From positions 1,810,418 to 1,874,417 of the forward strand of contig SJOL01009849.1 of the NCBI GenBank assembly GCA_004794785.1: DNA of 64,000 nt. The letters run 5' to 3'. The number at the start of each line of letters is the position of its first letter. The stretch's first letter is position 1. Positions 50,085 to 62,193 of this stretch are shown here, one piece after another. This stretch comes from Opisthorchis felineus (lineage: Eukaryota > Platyhelminthes > Trematoda > Opisthorchiida > Opisthorchiidae). The notes under the pieces are model-generated. The model searched no databases. It was not told where the DNA came from and saw nothing but the letters and a program-made list of their open reading frames with translations. Both the position numbers and the translations under genes were made by a program.

Positions 50085-53000
50085 AATTTTGAGGAATTTT
50101 ATAATACTGATTCTCATGCAAAGCTTCTAATAAACATTCCAATACTAAGGCTGGCTTGGAAAAGCTAATAAGCAGAGAGAAAATTCCCAGGTTCAATAGA
50201 ACTAGTAATAATCCGAAAAATTGCAACCGAAGCAGTATAAAACATGTCTATTGTTCATGCGGTCCGGCAGTTTACTTACGGTACAGAGAAAATGACATAA
50301 GCGGAAAGGCGCGACCACAGTTCCGTGCGCCTACCAAAATAGTGAAAACGAACACGAACTTCCTGAATGCCTCTTCATTAATTGTGCATCCAATTCCCAC
50401 TACAGGCCATCGAATTTCTCAAAAACATTCCAATTCTTTTCACGGCCGATTGACCATTTTTCGCATTGCTGGCACCGATCATTCGATTTTAGCTTGTCAT
50501 AAGAATATTGTTTGAGTTTAACTGGCTTACTTTTTTGTTTTGGTTTTGTTACAAAATCGTGTTGAGTCAATAAGGTGGGCTTTCTCCACTAAGTCATTCT
50601 ATTTTTGTTCAAACAAATGAAGCTGCCCCGTAGCAAGCATTATTTCCAGTTCTACTGACACCAACCTAAAATGTAAAACCTGCTGCTTTTAGGTTTTTCG
50701 CAGCACCAAATAAGCAAACCAGCATTATCTCTCATTTAAGATTAAACGGTTAACCAAAAAATTTTGAAATGTGACATGTGACCCAGACGGAAGAACTGAA
50801 CAGCTCTTGATAAAACGGGTAATAATAAAGGTTCTGAATGAGATTCCGAAACTTCTGGATTTTTCAGTAGATTTTTAATAGAAACACCATATTTCAGACA
50901 TAATGTTGTCGCTCCAAAAAGATTAAGTTTTAGATGCTACTGAAGGTTGCAAGTTATATTCATGAATTGCTATTTTTAGAATGGTGTGAAATGGAGCCTT
51001 GAGGCTAGGTTGCTCTGCGCATTGGAAGGCTAAGTTTGCAGCAGAATTGCATAAATTTAGCGATTATATCTCCAGCCCAACACTAATATTTCGGAAGTAG
51101 AACAAAATTGGATTACGGGATGTCAATTAAGAAGGCCTTGAAAATTTTTTGGCCGACCGTCCTTTGCCTTCATTGTCTCACATACCCTTTACAGTTTATG
51201 CTCAAAGACCACTGTATTCAACTGCAAACATGGCTTGAAGGCAAAATACCAATACTAACGTTAGCTTGTAACAGCATTTTTATCTGTCAGTAATCATGTG
51301 AAGTAATAGTACAGAGGAAGCATTTGGCAATCCGTAACTAGGCCAAGTGCAACCAAACATGTGCGCCCTCGCGTTTGCTTAAAACAATCAACGCAAGCCA
51401 TTAACAATATTCGCTTTGAGTCAGCAGGTGGAGTAAATTTATCAAATGTTTGCTTTATTTCAAGGGAACTGGGGGGCTTCACTAACAGTAGCATTCTTCT
51501 GATAAATTTCTTGGTGTTAGTTGAGACAAGGGCAAATGTAAGATCACTGTCTTTTCGGAGAGCGACCCAGGTGTATTTGGCGATCTACTCTAGTGGGATT
51601 TCTATGCAGTTTTCTGACCATTTAACTGTTCGTTCCCCTTTAGGGGAAGAAGAAATCAGTGAATAGTTACAGCAGGTAGCTTTACCTATTTACTTTGTAT
51701 ATTCGTTTTGCAGAGCTTAGAAGTTGTTAACCAATATCAACTATCGAAAAACCTCGAACAAATGGCTGCTTTAGGGACGTCTTACGGAAAAGTCTTTATC
51801 TCTCCATATTGTGTGCACTTTCAACCTTACCTTCAATGCTGTTTGTAAGCATTTTCTCACTTCTGAGACGGTTGGAAATGCCTATCTACTGGTCACGTGC
51901 ACGGTGTTTGGAATAAATAACTGCCATACCATCGAATCCAGAACCTCATAGTTCCCCTTCTTTGAACGTGATGCACGAGTATTAGCCTACCTTATCCCTC
52001 CACAAAGCCCTCATTCTCGAGTTGCTCACGCATAGTTGCATTGTGAGAAAGTGGGGACGGAACCGATTTGAGCAGGTCTTCTGGGCCTTCAGGGAACAAA
52101 TGTGAGCTTCGCTTAGGCTGACTAATGCGTACGTGACCCACTCGACATCCTTCTCGTGGGTACCCCGGTACCAATTCTTAGAGGTGCATTAAGTGCCCAT
52201 AGCATATGCTTTTTACGGAAAATTCGACAGGCAACTAGTTTCTACCTAAGAAGGAGGAAGAGCAATTAAAATTGTTCTCGTTTGCACACTGATCTATAAT
52301 TTGTCAGATTTTTTAATTAACTTTCGTTATCCACTTTTGTTAACTTGGCAACTATACAACAAATTCATAAGACCTCCGAATCAATAAATCACATGGGATA
52401 ATTCTGATTGTTTGTTTGGTGGATACAGAAAGGTCCCATTCCTGCAGTATGTTTGAACATTAGGGCATAAACAAAGGCTATGCCATTGCCGCGGATCAAA
52501 ACTACATCATCCATTTTATCAACCAGTCACTGAATCTGCCAGTTCACCCCAGCTGTGAGGACAAGCACGGTGGTAGAACTGACGGAGACTAGAAACGCAA
52601 GCAAAAGAGCACCTGCCCAAACGAATTCTTACCCTGTCGGCCGATCCTGCTTGAGCTTGCAGGAAATCAAAAATACGGCCACCGATTACCTGGTACTTTG
52701 TCAAGATGGGAGACATAGCTGAACTTTAATCCCATTTCCGGGTCATAGAACGAAACGATCGTGCACACAGACGGAATTTCCTTAATGCAGTGTTGGTTAA
52801 TTGATTCATGCCCATACTGTGCTCTCAGGAAAAAGCTGAGAGTCACTTTCAGATTACCCTGGCTTTACTGACCGACAAAGCTATAGTTTAGTTCACCTAA
52901 ACGATGCAGTTATGCATATATTTCTGTTCCATCCTATTCCTTTTTATGCGTATTGCGGCAGAAGGGATTGTACGAAGTGAACTCAACCCGCTACATTGTT

Positions 53001-53371
53001 GTTCCCACTGCCTTGTTCAAACTGATCCGGGAGTCACAATATTTTAAGCCGTCTTATTGTTTATTTATTCCGTCGTAACCCCATACATGTTAGGTTTGTG
53101 TTTATTGCCAGTAGAGTGTGACAGATATGTGCTACACGGGTTTCGGGTATCGAAATCAGAAATTTGCATACTACTGATAGGACAATTGTATATTTTTTAA
53201 GGGTGAGATTTCATCATCGTATAATACTGGGTAGTTACGCAGTTCAGAGTTATTATGTTTGCCTAGCCAAGGTGAGACCTAATTAAACATGAGCCGAATT
53301 GAATAACAGTGCTAATGGAATTATAATCCACCCACTACAGAGATGACCTGTGATGTACACATTTGATTTAG
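50085..53371. other. Probable intron or intergenic sequence upstream of the zinc-finger exon
   Basis: Frames at 50,156 (119 codons) and 51,361 (101 codons) have no domain or convincing borders. No transposon relic recognised. Confidence 0.5.
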
Positions 53372-53677
53372 ATGGTGGTGAGCAATTACGCTACGCTTTG
53401 CATGCACAATGGTCTGTACAAACCTAAATCGGCCTACACATGGTCCATTTACAGCGATGGATGGCGCAAATTCTTCCGCAAGCCGTCACGTCCAGTCTGT
53501 TTGTTACGAAAACAAATCTCGATAACCAGTAGACCTGCCGATAACTCTTCCGAGGTTGACCACCCAGTTAGGTTTTACACGTTGGAATGCTGTAATCCGT
53601 CTGCACACCTCGGTTTTCAAAGTCATACCTACGCATCCAGGTGTCAATATGTCATTTTAAGATGCATGGCTACATAA
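53372..53677 (+). CDS. Open frame after an acceptor-like site, unrecognised
   Basis: ATG at 53,372 follows directly after TTTGATTTAG and opens 101 codons, just upstream of the zinc-finger exon on the same strand. The peptide (start MVVSNYATLCMHNGLYKPKS) has no domain I recognise, and I see no convincing donor; GAG|GTTGAC is the best. It could be an exon or a chance frame. Confidence 0.15.
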   Translation: MVVSNYATLCMHNGLYKPKSAYTWSIYSDGWRKFFRKPSRPVCLLRKQISITSRPADNSSEVDHPVRFYTLECCNPSAHLGFQSHTYASRCQYVILRCMAT

Positions 53678-53706
53678 AGCCTTGTCATAACTGTCCGGTT
53701 CACTGT

Positions 53707-53728
53707 TTCTCTCTCTCTCTGTCTCCAG
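53707..53728 (+). other. CT-repeat polypyrimidine tract and alternative splice acceptor
   Basis: A run of CT dinucleotides followed by GTCTCCAG resembles a strong 3' splice site. In the zinc-finger frame the sequence after it meets TGA at 53,760, so it could only introduce a 5' untranslated segment ahead of ATG 53,772. That would give a short isoform with fingers and CtBP motifs but no PR domain. It may also be a plain microsatellite. Confidence 0.3.
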
Positions 53729-53771
53729 CTTTCAGCTGAACATCTAAGCCTTCATTCCGTGACGGTTAATC

Positions 53772-54968
53772 ATGTTACACTCACCATCGCTCAAATCTGA
53801 CCTTAATGTTCTCGCCGTTTCCCCAACACAGCCGATGCCTTTGGATCTTTCACAACAACCCGATCTCTCTTCAACTTTCAATGACGAGGAATTGAATGTG
53901 GATCCAACTGTAATGCGACCCTTGAATTTGAGCATTCACAACCACCTTGTTCACCATACGAATCGTACCGACGGTGACCTTTGGATGAAGACTTATCAGG
54001 CCCGGCATCATATACATCAGCAGCCACATGTCTCAAAGTTGCCGCTGCATCCGCCATTTTTCAGACCACTCAATATGTCCTCCGAAACTGAAACGAAAGT
54101 TCCGCTTGGGCCAAACCAATGGTTTAGATTGCCAGCTCCTCTGATGATACCAAAACCCGAACAACTCCTTGCATATGCTATGAATACTCATCGAAGATCT
54201 TGTGTTGAGTTTCATGGAAAACATTCTTGGGATATGGCTCACGAGCGCAAGCAAGCACTGACCACCAGTGAAAGTGTGCTTTGTGGCAACACAACCATGA
54301 CCTGTATGAATATGACAGCGTGTCTTCACATGATGCAACAGGCGATCTCTTTTACCCGTCCTTTTCCTCATCCGGCGATATCTGAAAAAGCATTAATTAA
54401 CGGTGCAGCCAATGTACTACACACAAGAACTAAGAAATCACTACAAGGCACGCCTAAGCGACATGTTTTGAACGCTATTTCGAATGGAATCTCTTCTAGT
54501 ATGGGGGGACTGACCGTATCCGACATACGGTCTGAAAAATCCGCACCATCCGTGAACGAAAATTCCGAACTTGTTTCCCACGAGCGGAACGATCCCGTGA
54601 GAGGATCCCTTCCCAAACATATAATGATTCTCAAACGTGACCGTTACCACTGCCAGTATTGCGGGAAGCTGTTTCCCCGTTCAGCAAACCTCACAAGGCA
54701 TATTCGTACTCACACAGGTGAACAGCCATATAAATGCATTCACTGTCCACGGTCATTCAGTATTAGCTCGAATTTACAGCGCCACATTCGTAACATTCAT
54801 CAGAAAGAGAGACCATTCCACTGTCTCGTTTGTTTCAAACGATTTGGCCAACGCGCGAATCTTGAACGCCATATCCGTAATCATCTGATCAGTATGGATT
54901 CATCAACTACAGAAAATGGGCATCAGTTGTACCCCACGACAGGTCTTCTTGAAAGACTGATTGAATGA
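53772..54968 (+). CDS. MECOM/PRDM16-like: MECOM(EVI1)/PRDM16/hamlet-type zinc-finger transcription factor, C-terminal coding exon
   Basis: Open frame of 398 codons, the longest in the window. Residues 294-314, 322-343 and 351-371 form three C2H2 fingers (C294/C297/H310/H314; C322/C325/H338/H343; C351/C354/H367/H371). Finger cores such as [18 protein letters not shown] and [16 protein letters not shown] are hallmarks of the second zinc-finger domain of EVI1/PRDM16/hamlet, nuclear DNA-binding repressors. Residues 23-27 read PLDLS, 50-54 PLNLS and 99-103 PLNMS, matching CtBP-recruitment motifs that also precede this finger block in the family. Residues 105-290 are low-complexity and unassigned. 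Only 27 residues follow finger 3, whereas vertebrate relatives have a long acidic tail, so the gene may end here or splice on. An in-frame TGA at 53,760-53,762 means coding starts at ATG 53,772 or enters through the splice acceptor at 53,831 (exon then starts at 53,832, phase 0). The PR domain and first finger array are not in the window. Family call is sure; MECOM versus PRDM16 orthology is not resolvable. Confidence 0.9.
   Translation: MLHSPSLKSDLNVLAVSPTQPMPLDLSQQPDLSSTFNDEELNVDPTVMRPLNLSIHNHLVHHTNRTDGDLWMKTYQARHHIHQQPHVSKLPLHPPFFRPLNMSSETETKVPLGPNQWFRLPAPLMIPKPEQLLAYAMNTHRRSCVEFHGKHSWDMAHERKQALTTSESVLCGNTTMTCMNMTACLHMMQQAISFTRPFPHPAISEKALINGAANVLHTRTKKSLQGTPKRHVLNAISNGISSSMGGLTVSDIRSEKSAPSVNENSELVSHERNDPVRGSLPKHIMILKRDRYHCQYCGKLFPRSANLTRHIRTHTGEQPYKCIHCPRSFSISSNLQRHIRNIHQKERPFHCLVCFKRFGQRANLERHIRNHLISMDSSTTENGHQLYPTTGLLERLIE
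53809..53831 (+). other. Splice acceptor candidate for the zinc-finger exon
   Basis: A pyrimidine-rich tract ends in ACACAG at 53,826-53,831, directly before CCG ATG CCT TTG, which encodes the start of the PLDLS motif. Using it gives a phase-0 exon 53,832-54,968 and avoids the in-frame TGA at 53,760. It would remove the first 20 residues of the open frame. Confidence 0.45.
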
Positions 54969-57900
54969 CTGCGAAGTGTTTCTTGCCGCAATTCAGCAAC
55001 TCGAGTACAAAATTTTACTTCTTGCAATTGAGAGAGACTATTAATGTGATTACTTTATCTGATGTAATTTCATTGCAGACTCAAACGTACTCCAAATTGA
55101 AAGACATCTACTAACAAAACTTGCCTGAATAAGCATTCATTTCTTTTGCTGTTCGTGATTTTCCCCGGCAAAGCGCGAAAAAAGAGAAACTGTTAGAATA
55201 CAGCTTGTCTGTCGATTTTTTCTCGCGGGATTTCAGGGGTGTTGGTGAATGCAACTGATAATATGGAATTTTCCTGGTCAGTTTATTTTGACGTTAGATA
55301 TTAACTTTGAAGAAATAACGCACCTGGTCCCTCAAATTTAGAAGTCAATTGCGTTGTACTGCGTACTGCACAGTCGTGGGTCAATGGAATTCTTGAACTC
55401 ACCTCCTGGTACATTCAAATGGGTTTATACCGTCCACTTTTTTCTGTTGGACCGTGAATGGATTTATGATGTCAACAAAAAGCTAAGTGAAAATCGCTTG
55501 TTTACAGTGGAGCAAGGGGGATAGGCCTGTTTTTGACATTTGGTTTCCGAATAACTTTATTCGCTGTAAATAAGTGCCCTTGTTTCCCTCAGTGAGACTG
55601 ATGTGAATCTGTTCAGTTAAGTGAGATGCGTAAAAGTTCGCGGATAAAATGACAGCTGTCCTTGCTGAAATTGGTTTTTTGGTTGTAAGACAGAATGCGT
55701 ATGAGATTAGGGTCACTTGTGCCCCGCATACTGTCGGTGGACCCCAGGTCGCTTGTATCGGTGAATAAACGACTGACACCGACCCGCTCCACTTCACACA
55801 GATACACTGAAGATTTCGCCTCTCTCCTGGCCATGAAACTTGCACTTAGACAAGATATAGCGTCATTTGTTCTTCACTCACGGAATCCGCATCAAATGTT
55901 CACGTGTTGAGAGGCTGCTCGCGTGAAAAATTACGGGATACAATTTCAAATGGGAATTCTCAGATCCATTCACACTACCAACAGTCTATAAGTAGTTCAG
56001 GAGAAGAATAATGTAACAAGACGAATGAAAGTTCCATCCTACTCGTCAGTCGAGGAGCCAGTCGCCACATGAATACGTGACGTGGATTTCGTGGCTGAAT
56101 AATAAGTGACACTATATCCTCTCTAAGATCGAGTTAGTTGCACTGCTTATCAGCCATTCGTGCCCGAAGGCTTAATTGTTCAAACTGATAGCCGGGAGGT
56201 TACATTTTCGAAAATCCATGGAGTTTTGTCAGATGCGCACTGATGATGATTCCCGATAAGGTTGAAGCAGCTGTACAGTGCTTCTCGGATCTCCAAAACG
56301 GGCTAGGTTTAATTATAGGAAGAAATCTTGATTGGAAATTATGGCTTTATCAAGCTAATGGTGTTTCAGTGTACTACATGAGTAAAGCGTAGCAAAACTC
56401 AGCGTGTCAATTTTTAACAAAGATTTACTATACTGATTCGGATGAGAAAACCTGATGGCTGGTGCGAATGATAAGTGAAAATTAGTGGGTTCACTGATGT
56501 TTTAGCTTCACGCAAGAACATGTAATTTTGGGCGTACAGTGAAGGAAACTCTTTAGTTTTCCCATAGCTGTCCATTTGGGATGAGCTAAGCTTGTTGTTT
56601 GCCAAGTGGAGTAATCCAGAACTGACCTCACTCACATTCAATCTGTAAAACCCAAGTACTCGAATATCTTGACCCGATAAAACAGATTAACTACCTATCT
56701 AGAGTACAGAGTACTGGTAACTGTGAAGTCCAGTTCTACACTATTAGCCAAAACATACTCATTGGCTAAAGAACCACTTGCCTGCGCATAAGAAATGGTT
56801 GCATCAGTTTGTGTCTAACTAATTTGCATGGCCTTTTCAGTAAGAACTCTAAATGGATCTTGTTATGCGGGCTAATGTGCACCCTTTAATTACGGTCCGT
56901 AAGACAACAAAAGAGGTCCAAACCGGTTGTTCTCCTTTACATTACTTCACAACTATTCTACTCCTTGAACAGTGCTGGTTTGATCTGTCGTTACTGCAAC
57001 CTATTCCAGAACTCCACACAGTCAAACGCTGAATACATCAAAACTATCTAGTAGTGTGCGATACAATCCCGGCTATCTGGTAACTATGAGGAAAGCAAAC
57101 GACGCGACTGGTTATAGCAAGATAGACTCCAAAAAAATCATAAGAATATATTTTTATGGAAACAGTGGGCTAGTTTGACTTCCCCCACAAGTTTATGGAG
57201 GACAGTCTCATTGAAAAGAATAGTTTTGTGAGGAGGGCGAACTTTGCTTTAATTCCAGTCAATCCCATAAGTGTAAAATTTACCTTGAACATACTCCCGC
57301 ATTCCCCACCTGTCTCCTAATTACAATACATATATCTAGGTAAAGTGTAGTAAATTACAATCGTTCTTTGTTGGAAATCCTCAACACAGTAGTCGACACG
57401 CGCACCAACGTTTAAAGTTAGTGCTAAAGTACCGTAAAAGTGTGCCCAATTAGTCGGAGAAAATCATCCTTTTACAGAGTGGATAAACTAGTTAAGGGGG
57501 TAGGCCTGACGTTGGTCTATTATGTCATCTAATATAATGAAGTACGATGACGTCTAGCACTGTGGGCATCGCTACCTAATCAAGTTCATCAAATGCGTGG
57601 TGCACTGTGATGCAGTGTCTGACATTTCGACCTTAGATAGCCTAGCTGTTCAACAAACTACATTTCGGATTCCCGGAATGAATATGTCGAGTGCATTTAG
57701 AATGTATAGGTCATTTGGCGGACATAAAAAATCCTAATACGATCACTGTATAAGAGAAGCAAAATTTATTTTATTAGCAGCTTCAGAAATGCCAGAATTC
57801 GTGCAGTGATTGATAAGGTAACCTCCCTCCGCAGTACAAACATTACTAAAAATTTTCAAGGTCATTATTGACATAAAGTCCGCTAGAGGGTCTATCTATT

Positions 57901-58122
57901 TCTCACATGTTTCAATGTTTCTTTTCATCTCAGTAAAAATGGATATGGGAAATTAATCCAACGTTTAATCGGATGACAGTGCCCGGTAATCAATAACTAA
58001 TTCGCGTGCTCACTATTATTTTCTTCCGACGCAAACCATGTAAAGTAGAACGACGCTGCCTCTTCAAAACTTTGTTGTTTTTTATATCTTTTTGGTTGTT
58101 TAAAATTTACAAGCATCTTATT
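54969..58122. other. 3' flank of the zinc-finger exon, no gene recognised
   Basis: No canonical AATAAA is seen in the first few hundred bases after the stop, so a transcript end cannot be placed. The 120-codon minus frame at 55,483-55,845 is unassigned. Confidence 0.5.
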
Positions 58123-58124
58123 AA

Positions 58125-58245
58125 TGGTTGATCAGGTGGTTGTTGGTCTGTTCGTCGAACTTGGCAATTAGCTTGTAAGTATTTTGTCGCCAGAAAAGCA
58201 GACACTATCAGTGCGCAATTGGGTGGGTTGGGGTATCTTAACACA
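58125..58245 (-). repeat. Diverged relative of the 43.2 kb repeat
   Basis: atggttgatcaggtggttgt, then tctgttcgtcgaacttggca, at 58,123-58,166 matches the first arm at 43,232-43,270. On the minus strand the following bases read PPNCALIVS, then CQVRRTDQQPPDQ, against APNCALMMS, then CQARRTKQQPHDQ, at 43.3 kb. The opposing arm is not visible here. Confidence 0.55.
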
Positions 58246-59209
58246 GGTGGTTGGATCTGATCAGCTCCAGCTAGCTTGTACGCCACTATCTTTCTGCTGG
58301 GACCCCAAGCAACCAAATACGGTAATTTGGCGCGCAAATTATGGCTTGGTACTCCACTTGTGGTCCGACCCTCAGACCGCAGTTTTATTATTCACTTTTC
58401 CTCTCATTTCGAAGTGTCTACCTACTGCAATTGGGATTTACGCGACGTCATCGCCCGATATTTCGCAACCTGCTCTGTACAGTTACTCTCACTACTGTAA
58501 AGTACCATAAGTAGTTAAGAATCTACCGGTCTTAAACACTAGACTGAAAGAGCGCGCTGGTCGTCTCATAATTGTGAAGACTGTAAACCCGTACGGAGAC
58601 TCGAAATTACACCAGCTCGTGACAAATAGTTTACTCTTACAGCTGCAGAAGCTGGTGACTTACTGGTGCTAGACAGGATATATAATACACCTGGAGATCT
58701 TGAAGTGTGCAGAGCAGACTCATCATATGCTTCCATCGGTTGCCCATGCCTATTGTAATCTGTGCTTGCTCATCGTACTGCATGCCTGCTTTTCCCAGTC
58801 TGAGTCATATATTATTCTTGCTCCTGACTGATGCATAACAAAGTGAAATCTTCCCTTTTGAGCTATTGAGATAGGAAGTCGAGTCTGCCAGCCATTGAAG
58901 CATTGGTATGAGATGAACTTGGATGTTTAAATAACATGACCAGCTCCACTGTTGAATCCGGTTGGTGGATCTCAAGTGCCCTTATCAACTACCAGACCTT
59001 CCACACATGATAGCTTCAAAGCACTCATACCCGAATTGTCTTTCACTATCACTCTTACGACTCCTAAACGATATATATATGTATATATATATAATCATTT
59101 TATCAGCTATAAACCGTGTACCATAGGCACAATGGTTCCATCAACTATAGTTTGGATCACCGGGAAGTGGGAGAGTGTAAAACATGCAGCCAAACCCCGG
59201 AGATGATGG
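58246..59209. other. No gene recognised
   Basis: Possibly repeat-derived near 58.25-58.5 kb, where both strands are open in places. Includes the AT microsatellite. Confidence 0.5.
59070..59094. repeat. (AT)n microsatellite
   Basis: AT dinucleotide run interrupted once by GT. Confidence 0.95.
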
Positions 59210-59960
59210 CAAATTTGGTTAGTTCGTCAACTTAGTAGCTACGCATTGAAGGCGATAGCTTTGATGTATGAGCGCCATTAACTGCCCAATGGGCCGTTTC
59301 TGCCAGTATCGTTAACCATTGGTGAGGTGAATCCCGGGGTCACTATCCAGGGAGACGGCAGTTGTCGGCCCTACTAAGTTCACTGGTTAGTTTTTTATAC
59401 CTCAATACTAGGTCATACACTGTGCATCTCTCTCTCACTCAGAACAGGGTTGATGAAAATAGCTCTGCGAGGCAGGCGGTTTTCTTGCATGCGGAGTACA
59501 TGGCCTAACCAGCGTAACCTATGAAGCGTGAGTAATTCATTTATTGCGGAAGAGTTCCTTCTTCCTTAGACCACCTGGCGTACCTCAGCATTGCTGATCT
59601 GATGTTCCCACCAAACCTGACCAATGCTTCGGACATCGATGGCCAAACACTGACATCTGCCGTATGTCCTCTGCACGCATAGGCCACGTCTCTGACCCAT
59701 AAAGCAGTATGGATCGCACCGACGCAGTGTAACCTCTTCCCTTGGCAGACAAACTCACCTCGCTTCGGCGCCATAGGTGTCAGGTTGGCAAAATCTGGCC
59801 TTGTTTTCCCGATTCAAAAAAATCTCACCTCCAGCCAGTCCACCGGAACTTATACAGCTGCCCAGGTAAACCAATTTATCTACCGTGTCGACTGGTTCGT
59901 CTGGAATCATGAGGTTTGGGTTTGACACCACCAAGTCTTGTATAAGCATGATCCTGTGCT
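59210..59960 (-). mobile_element. Non-LTR retrotransposon 3' fragment (RT C-terminal part)
   Basis: On the minus strand: VDKLVYLGSCISSGGLAGGE (near 59,870), then in another frame SLSAKGRGYTASVRSILLYG, SETWPMRAEDIRQMSVFGHR (about 59,730-59,630), then RWLGHVL-like and RADNCRLPG phrases to about 59,330 and a QWxxxM-type tail near 59,250. These are the post-palm and C-terminal phrases of the LINE family also seen at 4.9-6.25 kb. Frameshifts and stops make it a dead 5'-truncated copy, as is common for LINE insertions. Confidence 0.82.
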
Positions 59961-60539
59961 AATAATAGGGTGGACTAAAGCTGTCTGAACGCAACACCTT
60001 AGGGCTTAGTCATACCAGAAGGGCCATTGGGAGGTAGTCCAACGAAGAGCAGCGAGTCTTCGTACTACAAGAAATCGTATTTCTTGGTAGTCTAGGGATT
60101 ATGTCGGACTCTCCGCCGGCACAGAAGAGTGAGGACAGCAAGAAGTTCACCCGGTAACGAGCACATCCGTGTTTATGTAAGCGGTGATTCTGCTATCCCC
60201 CGAATAAGGACGGGGTAGAAAAGCCTGGCTCTAAAACCTCACACTCCAATCACACAACGGTTAAACGAACCAGTGGAGCATTACCCAATGCGATCGAAAC
60301 GCTTCTAAAAACCAGGAGTCCGCTGCTACTCATAAGCTAACTGCAAAGCGGCAAATAAACATATTTCGTTCCTTACTCTCTGCACATTCAGGCTGGGCTA
60401 CCACCAGCCTGTGAGCCAGACCTTGAAATTAAAGGCTTGGGGTGCAGCACATGTAATAAGCTCAAGACCCAAAAACCTGCACCTCTCCACAGATAGCTTG
60501 GGTAGGAAAATACGTCGTATACGACCAGGTACCTAAAAC

Positions 60540-61110
60540 GTGAGGACTGGTTTGGATAAGGATGGAAGAGATGGTCTTTGAAGGCTTACTCCTTCTGATG
60601 CAAAAAAACTCAAACATTACTGGGTCCCGTTGCATTCAGCAAAACCATGATGACAGGAAAAGAAAAGCTACGAGGATGGCTCTGGTTATAACCTTTAATG
60701 GAGTGGAACTGTACAAGAAGGCCAAAGTGAATGTGGTATCGGATTCACAGGTACGGATCACATGAATCAGGGGAGGCGTACACCGCTAGAGAATCTCACT
60801 AAGAATGAAACAGTTCTACGCTGCTTCTCGGTTTTTCAGCGCTGACTGGCTTCAGTTACGTGGCGAAATCTTTACTGAGGATAATGGATGAACCAAACTG
60901 CACCAACTTGAGAATGGTGGTCTATTTTGGATTGGATCAATGAACGATAGCAGTAAAGGATAACCGGCACCCTATGCGTCATTCAAAATGTGAATAACAA
61001 ACATAGGTCTCAGTGCTTGGCAGAAATCTTTTGCCACGTGGGCCCATCCACGAAGTGGATACTGGCGCCTAATCGACTATGTAATTGCGTGGTAGAGATC
61101 TCAGTAGTGT
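60540..61110 (+). mobile_element. Probable LINE endonuclease-domain fragment
   Basis: At 61,033-61,092 the plus strand reads ATWAHPRSGYWRLIDYVIAW, which resembles the conserved WxHPRSxxWxLIDYV phrase near the end of the apurinic-like endonuclease domain of some non-LTR retrotransposons. An upstream open stretch (60,562-60,765) and a DNG near 60,880 are placed as expected for the same domain but are too decayed to confirm. It lies opposite in strand to the RT fragment just before it, so it is a separate insertion or a rearranged piece. Confidence 0.5.
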
Positions 61111-62193
61111 AATAATAGTAAAAGTGATGTGTGGAAATGAATGAATGGAAATGAATGAGCTCTAACGCAAAGTTTGCTGGATAACTTAATCCTCATCACA
61201 TTTAAAAGCAAGTCGGCCTAAATACTTAAACATATGCAAGCAGATGCTGTTAATACAACTGCAGGAATGCAAGAAAGAGGACGATGCTAGTTTGATAGTA
61301 ATGACTCATTATTATCCACCTTGATTCAGGGAAGGAATTTGACTTTCGTCAAAACGGCCTCAGATTCAGCAAACACACAGGCTTGAAAACAACATGAAAA
61401 GGTGGAGACTAAACTCCTGAAACTCCTGTGGAAAACAAGAGTGATTTTTGGACCAAACAAGCAGCAGTATGCGAATCACCGTTGTCACAGGATGATTCAC
61501 TGGAGTTAAAGAGACTTTTGGGCAGAGGGTATAATATTTTCCGCTCAGAGAAAACAAAGAAACCGACGGAAGACCTACGGGGAAAGAAGAAAATTGGTTA
61601 GTTTGGAAAAACCACATTTTGGCGTCACCAAACCAACCGAGGGATTCCGATTTGGGTCTAACAGACCACCTAGGCGTGCAAATAGTGAAGACCTGTTTGG
61701 CCGGCTTACATGTAGCCGCAGGACTGCTGAGGGTCGTAAACAGTCTACAGAATGGCAGAACAGCGAGAGTGGATGGTTAGCCCGCTGAATTGTTTAAGCT
61801 GTGACCGACGGCATAGAACCAAATTCGCCACATGCTGCGCACAATTTGGGAGATTCCGACTGTTCATCACCCAAGTTTGGGAGTAGACCCGGTCGAGATT
61901 TCCCCTTCAGTAAACTCGCAGTTTCTACAACGAATAAAATAAATGGCTATTCTGTTCTAGTGCCGATTCATTCCCTGACACAAATGCGGCCACCACGAAT
62001 GGACTAGACTTTTTGTGTGTAACTACGACCCTTTAAGGTATACTGAGGTTTGTCTGTGCGACCATCTAGAGTCTCTTTTGCTAAGTTATTGGAACAAACG
62101 TATTATTCTGGCCAGGTTGAGGGTTGGAATGTGTGAATACTTCTTCCTCTAAAGTAGAAGTACTCTCAATGTATCACTGCTCCCTTTTTTCAG
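61111..62193. other. No gene recognised
   Basis: Two consecutive plus-strand open stretches (61,594-61,788 and 61,801-62,007) separated by stops have Arg/Ser/Gly-rich composition, but no domain. Confidence 0.5.

Noticed and set aside
54033..54650. Minus-strand open frames opposite the zinc-finger exon
   Set aside because: Antisense shadows of a well-supported coding exon.
58107..58510. Open frames on both strands near 58.2-58.5 kb
   Set aside because: The first part is a diverged copy of the 43.2 kb repeat, and the rest has no domain or splice borders.
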